Positions 5,568 through 12,120 of a DNA stretch of 12,120 bases are shown here, piece after piece. The position numbers were made by a program, and so were the translations under genes. The stretch covers positions 1 to 12,120 of the forward strand of contig CAZCGA010000172.1 in assembly GCA_964498075.1 (NCBI GenBank), read 5' to 3'. This DNA is from CAZCGA01 sp964498075 (GTDB lineage: Bacteria > Desulfobacterota > Binatia > HRBIN30). Each line of letters starts with the position of its first letter. Position 1 is the stretch's first letter. The notes beneath the pieces are model-generated. The model saw only the letters and a list, made by a program, of their open reading frames with translations. It did no database searches and had not been told where the DNA came from.

Positions 5568-6311
5568 ATGACTGCACGGAAGATCGGGGCGGTTCTGATA
5601 CTGCTCGGCGTCGCTGGCTGCGGCGAGACCGAGCCGAGCTTTGCGCCGCCGACTCCGACTCCGACATTGCGGGCCACTCCGCCACCCACACCGACCCTCG
5701 GCGCTAACGTCGTCTTCATGGGCGTGCTGCGTCCGGATGACACGCTGCTCGATTTGCAGGGCTACGACGCCTTCGATCGGCCGGTGTTCTTGCGCAGTCG
5801 AAGCCGCAATCAGGACATGGGCTTTCAGATAGTCATCGAGGCCCGTCCGGGAACCAACGGTGTTGACGTGGGCCTGTCGGCGTTCAACTCGAATCTCGCG
5901 GATCCCGCAGTACGGCCTGACCTGCAGATGGAGGCGACACGTAGCCTCGGGAATGGCAGCGCCGCCGTGTGCGACGGTGCAGTGCCGCTCTTGGGCGGCG
6001 TGCCGGGGATTGACCCTCCGAGCTTCGATGCCACGCAGCGTATCGCCGACGCGATCAATGACTTCGGGTGCCGATTCAATGACGGGACCGGCAAGCCGCA
6101 AGGTCGTGAAGCGTCCGACGGGTGCGCGCTCTTCCCGGACGGCGACTTGCTGGGGCGTTTTGTCAACCCCGACGCGACCATCGAGTTCTGCGCCTTCATC
6201 AATCGTGCGCTGCGGTTCCCCGCCGGCGATACGGTCCTGACCGCGCGGGTGCGCGATGAGATGGGGGTCCTGGGTCCCGCCCGCCAGATGATCGTGCGGG
6301 TCATGCCCTAG
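5568..6311 (+). CDS. Four-cysteine lipoprotein, paralogue B
   Basis: A 247-residue predicted lipoprotein of unknown function. The signal peptide MTARKIGAVLILLGVAGC ends in lipobox VAGC (Cys18). Residues 27-44 are a Thr/Pro linker (PPTPTPTLRATPPPTPTL) and the domain spans about 47-246. The cysteines are Cys135, Cys168, Cys186 and Cys208; the first two are spaced by 33 residues, exactly as in the lipoprotein at 2156-3007. The shared blocks are VRPDLQME, LGNGS-AVCD, GGVPGI-PPSF, DAINDF-CRF, and a closing stretch V-D---LGP-RQM. The insert between the second and third cysteine is longer here. The start at 5568 has GGGAGGGG a few bases upstream and begins the signal peptide; the frame from 5481 adds 29 residues that fit no signal. 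Its TAG overlaps the TAG of the convergent Lgt-like gene. Confidence 0.9.
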   Translation: MTARKIGAVLILLGVAGCGETEPSFAPPTPTPTLRATPPPTPTLGANVVFMGVLRPDDTLLDLQGYDAFDRPVFLRSRSRNQDMGFQIVIEARPGTNGVDVGLSAFNSNLADPAVRPDLQMEATRSLGNGSAAVCDGAVPLLGGVPGIDPPSFDATQRIADAINDFGCRFNDGTGKPQGREASDGCALFPDGDLLGRFVNPDATIEFCAFINRALRFPAGDTVLTARVRDEMGVLGPARQMIVRVMP

Positions 6312-7114
6312 CGGGCCTCGGGACCGGGGCGAAGGTTCGGCACTTTTGCTCCATCACTCATGCGCCTGATGGTGCTCGCGAGCGTGGTCACGCTGAGCGC
6401 CCCGATCAGCACGAGGTGTCGCGTGAGGTCGTGCGGGAGCGCGCGCCATTGCTCGAGCACGTACGTGCTCCACAAGTACGTCAGCAGGAACAGCAGCAGC
6501 ACCTCGCCGTCATAGCGTTTATGGGGCTGACGGAGCGCGAGGCCGATTGCGATCAGCAGGCCGGCGACGCCGAAGTACAGCTGCAGCGGATGCACTGGAA
6601 GCGTGGCGGGCGCGGTCGGCGCGATCCAGCCGTGCTGTACCTGCGAGTGATAGGCATCGCTCCCGGCCGGGAAGCGCATCGCCCACGGCAACGACGACGG
6701 CACGCCGTAGCAGCAGCCGGCGAGGAAGCAGCCGATGCGGATGCCGAGGATCGCCAGCCCGGCGGCAGGTATGACCGTGTCCGCGAAGCGGAGGTACGGT
6801 ACTCCAAGCAAGCGCGCCAGCGATGGGCCGATCGCAATCGCGAGGGCGAATCCACCCGGAAGGCGCAAGCGCTCGGCGAACAGGGCGCTGCGGAACTCGG
6901 AACGATCGCCTATCCACACCGGCCAGGCCTCCGCCAAGTAGAGGAGCTTCGAGCCGACCACGAGCGCTGCGACCATGGCCAGCAACGTCACGGCAATCTG
7001 CCTCGCCCCGAAACCGCTGCGCCGCATCAGCTCGATCAAGCTGCCGCCCCCGAGCGCGACGGCAAGACTCCAGCCGACGAGGAATGCCGGTACGGGTCCG
7101 ACGCTCGGATGCAT
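6308..7114 (-). CDS. Lgt-like (prolipoprotein diacylglyceryl transferase family) membrane protein
   Basis: A 268-residue polytopic inner-membrane protein, with hydrophobic segments at about 8-28, 38-62, 88-104, 113-132, 178-195, 205-221 and 233-248. Residues 125-136 (IRIGCFLAGCCYG in outline) align with the Lgt signature GRxGNFxNxExxG, and HPLQLY (175-180) and YVLEQWR (218-224) match the following conserved segments. Arg126 is kept, but the signature Asn and Glu are both Cys (129, 133), and the conserved His before GG is Pro86. Lgt transfers diacylglyceryl from phosphatidylglycerol to lipobox Cys; these changes make ordinary Lgt activity doubtful. I read it as a paralogous branch carrying the GCFLAGCCYG variant. 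TAAGG lies six bases before ATG 7114. It is the last gene of a three-gene minus-strand cluster, 41 bases after the previous stop. Confidence 0.82.
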   Translation of the reverse strand: MHPSVGPVPAFLVGWSLAVALGGGSLIELMRRSGFGARQIAVTLLAMVAALVVGSKLLYLAEAWPVWIGDRSEFRSALFAERLRLPGGFALAIAIGPSLARLLGVPYLRFADTVIPAAGLAILGIRIGCFLAGCCYGVPSSLPWAMRFPAGSDAYHSQVQHGWIAPTAPATLPVHPLQLYFGVAGLLIAIGLALRQPHKRYDGEVLLLFLLTYLWSTYVLEQWRALPHDLTRHLVLIGALSVTTLASTIRRMSDGAKVPNLRPGPEAR

Positions 7115-7155
7115 CTGGACCTTAGCGCGCCTGCGTCCCTGTTCTCACCTTCGGC

Positions 7156-7641
7156 CTACTGCGCGGGCGTTCCGGCGTCGAAGGTGATGGGCCCATCCCA
7201 CGACCAGGCTCCGACGTCATCGTTGCGGGCCGTGAAGGTGCCGCTGACTCCGGTGGCGCCGATGACCCCTTCAAAGGTGGCGGCCGGAATCCCATCGTCG
7301 TCGAGCACCTCGCCCCAGATCCGTTGCCCGGCCCGACGGCCGCGCACGCGGCCGTTGGTGATCAGCTGGTTGCCGGCGACATGCACCGCGATGCTGCCTG
7401 TGACTGAGTCGTCATCCGCAACGGTGATGTCGGCGTGCCACCGCTTGCTCTCGGGCGGCCCGTCGGGCAAACGCGGGCGGCGTAACACGCGCCCGTGCTC
7501 GTCGTGGTGCACTTCCCACCCCCCGTCGCCGGCGACGCGCCGGCCATGGATGGCGCTCGGCTCCGGCGGCGGGTCCGCCACCGCGAGACTGCGCAACGCA
7601 ACCAGCGTAACCAGCACTCCGACGACTCGCAGGCTTCCCAT
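7156..7641 (-). CDS. Small secreted protein of unknown function
   Basis: A 161-residue exported protein that I do not recognise. The signal peptide MGSLRVVGVLVTLVALRSLAVA is followed by DPPPEP. The mature part is polar and looks beta-rich, with alternating patterns: WHADITVADDDSVTGSIAV, then IWGEVLDDDGIPAATFEG, then GVSGTFTARNDDVGAWSW. These could be meander strands of a small barrel or sandwich. No cysteines are present in the mature part. ATG 7641 is the start because GGAGG lies six bases upstream; the longer frame from 7659 translates that ribosome site as an N-terminal extension. It sits 46 bases after the stop of the large propeller protein and 41 bases before the Lgt-like gene, so the three probably form one transcript. 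Confidence 0.75.
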   Translation of the reverse strand: MGSLRVVGVLVTLVALRSLAVADPPPEPSAIHGRRVAGDGGWEVHHDEHGRVLRRPRLPDGPPESKRWHADITVADDDSVTGSIAVHVAGNQLITNGRVRGRRAGQRIWGEVLDDDGIPAATFEGVIGATGVSGTFTARNDDVGAWSWDGPITFDAGTPAQ

Positions 7642-7687
7642 GGCAATCCTCCAACCCATATGCGCGCTTCCTGGTCGCGTGCCGCCG

Positions 7688-10600
7688 CTAGCAGCAGCCG
7701 CTGCACGACGGGGGCGCTGGCGGGATGGGGATGACCTCCACTGCGCGGGTGGCGTGGGTGGTCGCCAACGCCACCGGGTGGCGCGCCGTTACGGTCGTCG
7801 TGCCGATCGCCAGCGGGTCGAACTGCAAGCCGCCATCGCTGTTGTAGTAGTCGCCGGCCGGGATGGTGACCGTGACGACCTGCGCCCCAGCCGGGGACGT
7901 TGGCGAGAAGAGCTGTGCCACACTCGCGTTGCTATTGCTCACCGTGATGTCGAAGCCAGGACCGCCCTCCCACACTGCTTGCGATTCAGCGAGGGCGTAG
8001 TTGTCGCCGGTTGGTATGCCGGTCTCGACATAGATCACGGCGTTGGCGGCGGCGTAGACAATGCTGTTTGGCAGACTCGCGATGACGATGGCGGGCCTGA
8101 CGATGCTGAGCCAACTGAACCCGGTGGCGTAGCCTGCCGCGGCCGCCATCAGCTCACAGGTCCCAAGCGCCCCGGCGACGCCTTGCACCCAGAAGAGATT
8201 CGCCGCGCTGGCGGCGGTGATCGTGGTGGACACTCCGTCACCCGGCGACGCCGACCAGACGCGGCAGAGGCCTGGGGTCAGCGTCGTGACGGTGACGTCG
8301 ACGGACGCGCCGGATGAAAGTATCACCCCGAAGTAGTCCTGCAGGCCGGCGCCCACCGCCCGGCCCCCGCCTGGATAGTTCGCCACGACGCGGATATAGG
8401 CGCTGCTGACCGTGACCTGCCCGTTCGTCACACCCGTTGAACAGGGGACCCCTGCCGCGTCGCAGCCGCCGAGGCGCTCGCCAACGATTGCGTAGGTTCC
8501 GGCCGCCGCCGTGCTCGCGACGGAAAACCTGCAGCGCGCCAGCACCCCGTCGGTCAGCAGGCTCGGGCTGCTCGGGTTGAGCACCATCAACCGCAGCCGC
8601 GTCTGTCCCGCCGGCGCCGGAGGGCTCGTGGGAAGGGAGGTGTAGAGCGTATGCTGCCCCAGGCGCGGCTCGATCGTGCAGCTGGGATCGCGGAAGATGC
8701 TGGAGTCATACAACAGATCCAATTGCACGGCGGCCACGGCACCGCCGCTCTGCGCGAGGGAGACCGGAACCGAGACCTGCGCAGTGGGGCTGGTCGATGC
8801 GGAGCCGATCCGCACGAGGGCGCTGCCTGGCGGCCCGCCCGGGGCCGTGCACCCGAAGACGTCGTTCTCCGCCTGGACGATCTCGGTCACCATCACGGCT
8901 CCGTCGTGGTCAGCGTCCGCGCCGGGGCAGGACGAGAGCGCGAGGTTCGCCAGCGCGACGTCGACCATGGTTTCCACTTCCGACAACGTCACAAAGCCGT
9001 CGTCATTGCAGTCGCCCACGCAGGGGCCGGGGATCCGAGTCGCCGTGGGAGTTGTACTGGGAGTGGGAGTCGAAGTCCTCGTCGGTGTCGGCGTGGCAGT
9101 GGGTGGCGGGGGACACGTCGCTGGTGTCTGGGGAGCTAACTGCAGCTGAAATGCACCGCGACCGAAGGTAAAGGCCACGAGCCGATCACCCGAGGCGCTC
9201 ACCTGCAAGTCGTTCACCTGCACCTTCGGGAGCCCGTTGGAGAGGGCGGTCCACGTCGCGCCACAGTCGGGGCTCACGAGGACGCCCATGTCGGTGCCGA
9301 CGTACACGAAATTCGGTGCAGCCGGATCGAGGGCTACCGTGTTGAAGGGCATGTTGATGGAGATCCCGTTTACCTTCGGCGTCACGTCGAACCATTCCGT
9401 CTGCCCCTCAGGTGCGAGCGCATTGGCGGTCCTGAAGACGTGCCCGGACTGAAAACCGGAAAGCGTCGCGTAGAGCGTATTCGGGTTGGTGGGATCAAAC
9501 GCGAGATCCGTCACCGACCCGTTAGGAACCCGTCTGCCGCCGTCGGGGTTAGCGTTGAGGTCCGCACAGTTGTCCGTTCCGAAGGTGTTCAGGCGGAGCG
9601 TACCATCTCTGGCGCCGAAGGCGTACTTGCTGCAGGCGGGGCTCAGCGGCGCGAAGCTCAGTGCGGTGATCGGCTCGTTTTGCGTTGTACCCAGACAGCG
9701 TCTGGTCCATGGCACGTTGGTCACCGGGGGCGGGCTGCAGACGGGATTGAAGAACTGGTTCGTCTCCCAGATGTCGTGGCTGCCTGCGATGACAATGTCG
9801 TCGCTGGTGGGACACTTCTCGAATGGAGAATTGAAGGGTACGTTATTGGAGTCCGGATCGGGCTCCGTGGAGCAGAGACCGTTGATGCCGGCAACTCTCC
9901 GAAGTATGAACAACCCCTGAACAAATGAAACGGCAAAGTTCTGGTCGGGATCGCGGTTGACCGACGCGAAAAAGTTATCCCCGCCGTCTCCCCCATAGAC
10001 GAACTCCCATCGGCTGGCACCCGTGAATTGGCTCGACCCGTTGTCCTGGGCGCCACCCAATGCAGCGTTTGGGTTGGTGGGGTGCAGCGAGCCACGGTAG
10101 AACTGCGCGATCGAGAGACCCGTGTTATGGTTGCTCCACGTGTCGCCCCCGTCCGTCGTGCTGTACACTCCTCCATCGTTGCCAACGATCAAACGGTTTC
10201 CGGTCCAAGCGATGGCGTGTTGATCAACGTGAACCACGTCTAATTGAAGGCCGGGCGGCACTGTTTTGTCGCCGATATCACTCCAGGTACCCGGCAGAGA
10301 CGTCTGGTCATACCTCCACATTGGAATCCCTCCCGCATACAGTATGTCCGGCGTGCCGCGGTCCACGCTGAGGACATTGTCGTAGAAGCACTGGCCGGCC
10401 GGGCCGTTGGCAAGAGGGTCAAAATAGGCGCAATAGTCCAGCCAGGGACTACCGAACGCGTCCGTCGCGGCTGTGCTAATGGAGTTCCAGGTGGGCGCGG
10501 AACCCCAAGCATTGTCCGTTCGCCAGAGGCCCTTTAGGTTTGCCGCCGGCCCTCGCTTGTGTATGCCCACGTAGAGGACGTTCGGGTTCGTGGGGGCGAT

Positions 10601-11515
10601 GGCGAGCGCGACGACCCCGACGTCGCCTGCTGGCTGGGGCGGAGCATGGAGCCAAGGCCCACTGACCGGGCCCCAATTTCGCCCCCCGTCTACCGATCGG
10701 TAAAGTCCAGCCGCATCATCGTCGTACGCGACGCCGGCGTACTGCCGATTGAAGTTTGTGGGATCCACCTCCAGTCGGGTGACGAACCGCGCCAACGGCT
10801 GTTCCGGCCAAGTGAGGCCGCCGTCGGTGGATCGGTAAATTCCGGTTGAAGTCGCTGCGAGGACGACCTGACTACCCGCCGGGTCCACTTCAATACGGCT
10901 GAAGAGTCGCCCGAGAAACGGGGCACCGGCAACGAGCCGCCACGTGCCTCCCCCGTCGGTGGACTTTAGAAAACCAACGCCCAGAGAGGGCTGGCCGTGG
11001 TCAATCTCTCCGGTCCCTGCATAGACGATCTTCTGTCCCGGCGGATTGCTTTGGGCAAAGGCAATCGCGCCGATGGCGAGCGAGTCCTGGTCATCGCTGC
11101 GCGGCGCCCACGTCGAACCGCCGTCACCGGTTTCCCAAATGCCCCCTTGGGCCGCACCAACTAGCCAGTGATTCGGCAGCGCTGGATCTACCGCGATGGC
11201 CGTCACCCGGCCACTCCCCAAGCTGATTCCAAAGCGCGAGATGAGAATTGGGGCCGGTCCGATATTCAGCCAAGCCGCCCCCGCCCCCGCACTCCCTCCC
11301 GCGGCGACCGTAGCCTGGCCCCATTGCTGCGCCGCATCGATGCGCGCGCCAGCTGGAATATAACCCAACGGGTAAGCACGTGGTTCGTACCAGGCCTGCC
11401 ACGCCTGCAGAGGGTCCGTGTTGGGCGGCTCCACGTCCTGCGCTCGTGCAACGTGGATCAAGAGCTGCAGCAGTGTAATCTGCAGCACCACAAGAGCCCT
11501 ACTGCGACTGGCCAT
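7688..11515 (-). CDS. Large secreted Asp-box propeller protein with EF-hand (dockerin-like), cohesin-like and Ig-like modules
   Basis: This is a 1275-residue exported protein. The signal peptide ends at HVARA (residue 25). Residues 80-795 form a sortilin/BNR-type beta-propeller with Asp-boxes at TGDGGSTW (129), STDGGGTW (185), STDGGLTW (229), SVDGGRNW (274), TTDGGDTW (453) and SPDCGATW (748), and repeated DPTNPN-LY turns. Residues 801-829 are a Thr/Pro linker. Residues 832-889 hold two 12-residue EF-hand loops, DCNDDGFVTLSE (835-846) and DADHDGAVMVTE (867-878), bounded by cysteines, as in dockerins. Residues 898-1038 resemble a cohesin (VSVPVSLAQSGGAVAAVQLD then LLYD). Residues 1040-1263 look like tandem Ig-like domains, and the chain ends in CSGCC. 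It has no catalytic motif I can name; it is probably a binding or scaffold protein. Start: ATG 11515 has GGGGG eight bases upstream; GTG 11524 is less likely. Confidence 0.9.
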   Translation of the reverse strand: MASRSRALVVLQITLLQLLIHVARAQDVEPPNTDPLQAWQAWYEPRAYPLGYIPAGARIDAAQQWGQATVAAGGSAGAGAAWLNIGPAPILISRFGISLGSGRVTAIAVDPALPNHWLVGAAQGGIWETGDGGSTWAPRSDDQDSLAIGAIAFAQSNPPGQKIVYAGTGEIDHGQPSLGVGFLKSTDGGGTWRLVAGAPFLGRLFSRIEVDPAGSQVVLAATSTGIYRSTDGGLTWPEQPLARFVTRLEVDPTNFNRQYAGVAYDDDAAGLYRSVDGGRNWGPVSGPWLHAPPQPAGDVGVVALAIAPTNPNVLYVGIHKRGPAANLKGLWRTDNAWGSAPTWNSISTAATDAFGSPWLDYCAYFDPLANGPAGQCFYDNVLSVDRGTPDILYAGGIPMWRYDQTSLPGTWSDIGDKTVPPGLQLDVVHVDQHAIAWTGNRLIVGNDGGVYSTTDGGDTWSNHNTGLSIAQFYRGSLHPTNPNAALGGAQDNGSSQFTGASRWEFVYGGDGGDNFFASVNRDPDQNFAVSFVQGLFILRRVAGINGLCSTEPDPDSNNVPFNSPFEKCPTSDDIVIAGSHDIWETNQFFNPVCSPPPVTNVPWTRRCLGTTQNEPITALSFAPLSPACSKYAFGARDGTLRLNTFGTDNCADLNANPDGGRRVPNGSVTDLAFDPTNPNTLYATLSGFQSGHVFRTANALAPEGQTEWFDVTPKVNGISINMPFNTVALDPAAPNFVYVGTDMGVLVSPDCGATWTALSNGLPKVQVNDLQVSASGDRLVAFTFGRGAFQLQLAPQTPATCPPPPTATPTPTRTSTPTPSTTPTATRIPGPCVGDCNDDGFVTLSEVETMVDVALANLALSSCPGADADHDGAVMVTEIVQAENDVFGCTAPGGPPGSALVRIGSASTSPTAQVSVPVSLAQSGGAVAAVQLDLLYDSSIFRDPSCTIEPRLGQHTLYTSLPTSPPAPAGQTRLRLMVLNPSSPSLLTDGVLARCRFSVASTAAAGTYAIVGERLGGCDAAGVPCSTGVTNGQVTVSSAYIRVVANYPGGGRAVGAGLQDYFGVILSSGASVDVTVTTLTPGLCRVWSASPGDGVSTTITAASAANLFWVQGVAGALGTCELMAAAAGYATGFSWLSIVRPAIVIASLPNSIVYAAANAVIYVETGIPTGDNYALAESQAVWEGGPGFDITVSNSNASVAQLFSPTSPAGAQVVTVTIPAGDYYNSDGGLQFDPLAIGTTTVTARHPVALATTHATRAVEVIPIPPAPPSCSGCC
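9026..9112 (-). other. Thr/Pro linker-encoding degenerate repeat
   Basis: This part of the propeller gene encodes residues 802-829 with repeated TPT/TPS units. At DNA level it is an imprecise repeat of six-base ACTCCC/ACACCG-like units. It separates the propeller from the EF-hand pair and is typical of flexible spacers in exported multidomain proteins. Confidence 0.7.
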
Positions 11516-11540
11516 AGCAGTCACCCCCGAGCTATGCCGT

Positions 11541-11570
11541 TCTCTAACTCGCCAAGGTTCTCATTGTCAA
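11541..11570 (-). promoter_or_regulatory. Probable promoter of the propeller/Lgt-like cluster
   Basis: On the minus strand a perfect TTGACA (11570-11565) is followed by an 18-base spacer and TAGAGA (11546-11541), or a 17-base spacer and TTAGAG. The -35 box is consensus and the -10 box is poor, which can mean dependence on an activator. The predicted start near 11534 sits just before GGGGG and ATG 11515. Confidence 0.5.
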
Positions 11571-11663
11571 TAGCTTCGGTTCATACAGTGTCGCAACGCC
11601 CGAACGAGCAGCACACGGTCGCCATGTTGACTCCTCGCGGCTGCCGGGTCTACGCTGCCGGGC

Positions 11664-12120
11664 ATGCCGTGTGTTGGCACCAAGCTTCGCCGACGCCGAG
11701 TGTCGCTCATGTGCGCCGCAGTAGCCCTGCTGCTGCACGTCGGCGGTGCCATGGGTGTCGCGCAGCCGTGCGCCTTTGTCACCAACCACGACTCGGATAC
11801 CGTGTCGGTTATCGATACAAGCACCAACACGATCACCCGGACCCTCGGTCTCGGCTTGCTGAATCAGTGCAGTGAGCTGCGCCCTCGGGGCGCGCAACCC
11901 GCCAGCATCGCTATCACCCCTGACGGACGCTTCGCCTACGTGACTACCGACAACTGTTTCTTGGACGTCATCGACACGGCGACCACGCAAGTTGCTGACG
12001 TCATCATCCCACGGCGGAGTCTGTCCGCTGCAGCAAGAGTAGCCATCGCCCCGAACGGAGGGCGCGCCTACGTGGTGAGCCCACTCCGCAACATGCTGGT
12101 CATCGATACGGCTACCAACC
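11664..12120 (+). CDS. Secreted YVTN-type beta-propeller protein (3' end beyond window)
   Basis: The frame is open from ATG 11664 to the right edge, 152 codons, with a stop upstream at 11628. A Sec signal peptide is visible: basic KLRRRR (residues 7-12), a hydrophobic core LMCAAVALLLHVGGA, and likely cleavage after GVA near residue 33. The mature part begins a YVTN-type propeller of roughly 40-residue blades: CAFVTNHDSDTVSVIDTSTN (36-55), AITPDGRFAYVTTDNCFLD (83-101) and AIAPNGGRAYVVSPLRNMLV (127-146), each ending in VIDT-T-. The family forms surface or periplasmic propellers of generally unknown binding role. No clear ribosome site precedes 11664; Met16 (11709) is an alternative but would remove the basic n-region. 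It is divergent from the Asp-box propeller gene, 148 bases apart. Confidence 0.85.
   Translation, partial: MPCVGTKLRRRRVSLMCAAVALLLHVGGAMGVAQPCAFVTNHDSDTVSVIDTSTNTITRTLGLGLLNQCSELRPRGAQPASIAITPDGRFAYVTTDNCFLDVIDTATTQVADVIIPRRSLSAAARVAIAPNGGRAYVVSPLRNMLVIDTATN

Noticed and set aside
6416..8317. Long plus-strand open frame of 633 codons
   Set aside because: It lies opposite three well-supported minus-strand genes. Its product is Arg/Ala/Gly-rich without domains, signal or ribosome site; it is a high-GC antisense shadow.
9045..9113. G-rich repeated tract on the plus strand, considered as a tandem repeat or quadruplex element
   Set aside because: It is explained by the Thr/Pro linker codons of the minus-strand gene and lacks regular G-runs.
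11627..11656. Possible plus-strand promoter for the YVTN gene (TTGACT, 18 bases, TACGCT)
   Set aside because: The -10 box matches only half the consensus and the start would fall at the ATG itself, requiring a leaderless transcript; too weak to list.

Overview
The window is GC-rich, gene-dense bacterial DNA. It is chromosomal in character: housekeeping endonuclease III, no plasmid, phage or insertion-sequence genes. I infer an uncultured lineage of the former Deltaproteobacteria or Binatota kind. The basis is a run of lipoproteins and secreted proteins with Thr/Pro linkers, a propeller protein carrying a paired EF-hand (dockerin-like) segment of the C-x-G-D-C-N-D-D-G type, and two SCP2-type proteins. 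This taxonomic guess rests on family style and not on any marker gene.

Layout, left to right. (1) Positions 1-1294, minus strand: a two-gene operon. An SCP2-like protein is followed by a ferritin-like diiron protein that runs off the left edge. A textbook sigma70 promoter (TTGACC-17-TACTAT) drives it. (2) 1411-2088, plus: endonuclease III (nth). (3) 2156-3979, plus: an envelope cluster behind its own promoter (TTGACT-17-TACAAA). It holds a four-cysteine lipoprotein, a PKD-domain lipoprotein and a small membrane-anchored six-cysteine protein. (4) 3980-4241: intergenic DNA with a repeat-like tract and a strong hairpin. (5) 4242-4577, minus: an SCP2 sterol-binding-domain protein with a TTGACA-17-TACAAA promoter. 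Divergent from it is an endonuclease/exonuclease/phosphatase-fold enzyme (4732-5484). (6) 5568-6311, plus: a second four-cysteine lipoprotein, clearly paralogous to the one at 2156. (7) 11515-6308, minus: a three-gene cluster. It holds a 1275-residue secreted Asp-box propeller protein with EF-hand, cohesin-like and Ig-like modules, then a small secreted protein, then an Lgt-like membrane protein that has lost key Lgt residues. (8) 11664 to the end, plus: the start of a secreted YVTN-type beta-propeller protein, divergent from the cluster.

Taken together the window is mainly about the cell envelope and the outside of the cell: three lipoproteins, one anchored Cys-rich protein, three exported proteins and an Lgt-like enzyme. 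A separate lipid theme is formed by the two SCP2-type proteins and the diiron protein. The least described parts are the four-cysteine lipoprotein family, the catalytically altered Lgt-like protein, and the propeller protein that carries dockerin-like and cohesin-like modules on one chain. I found no CRISPR array, tRNA, rRNA, transposon or defence system.
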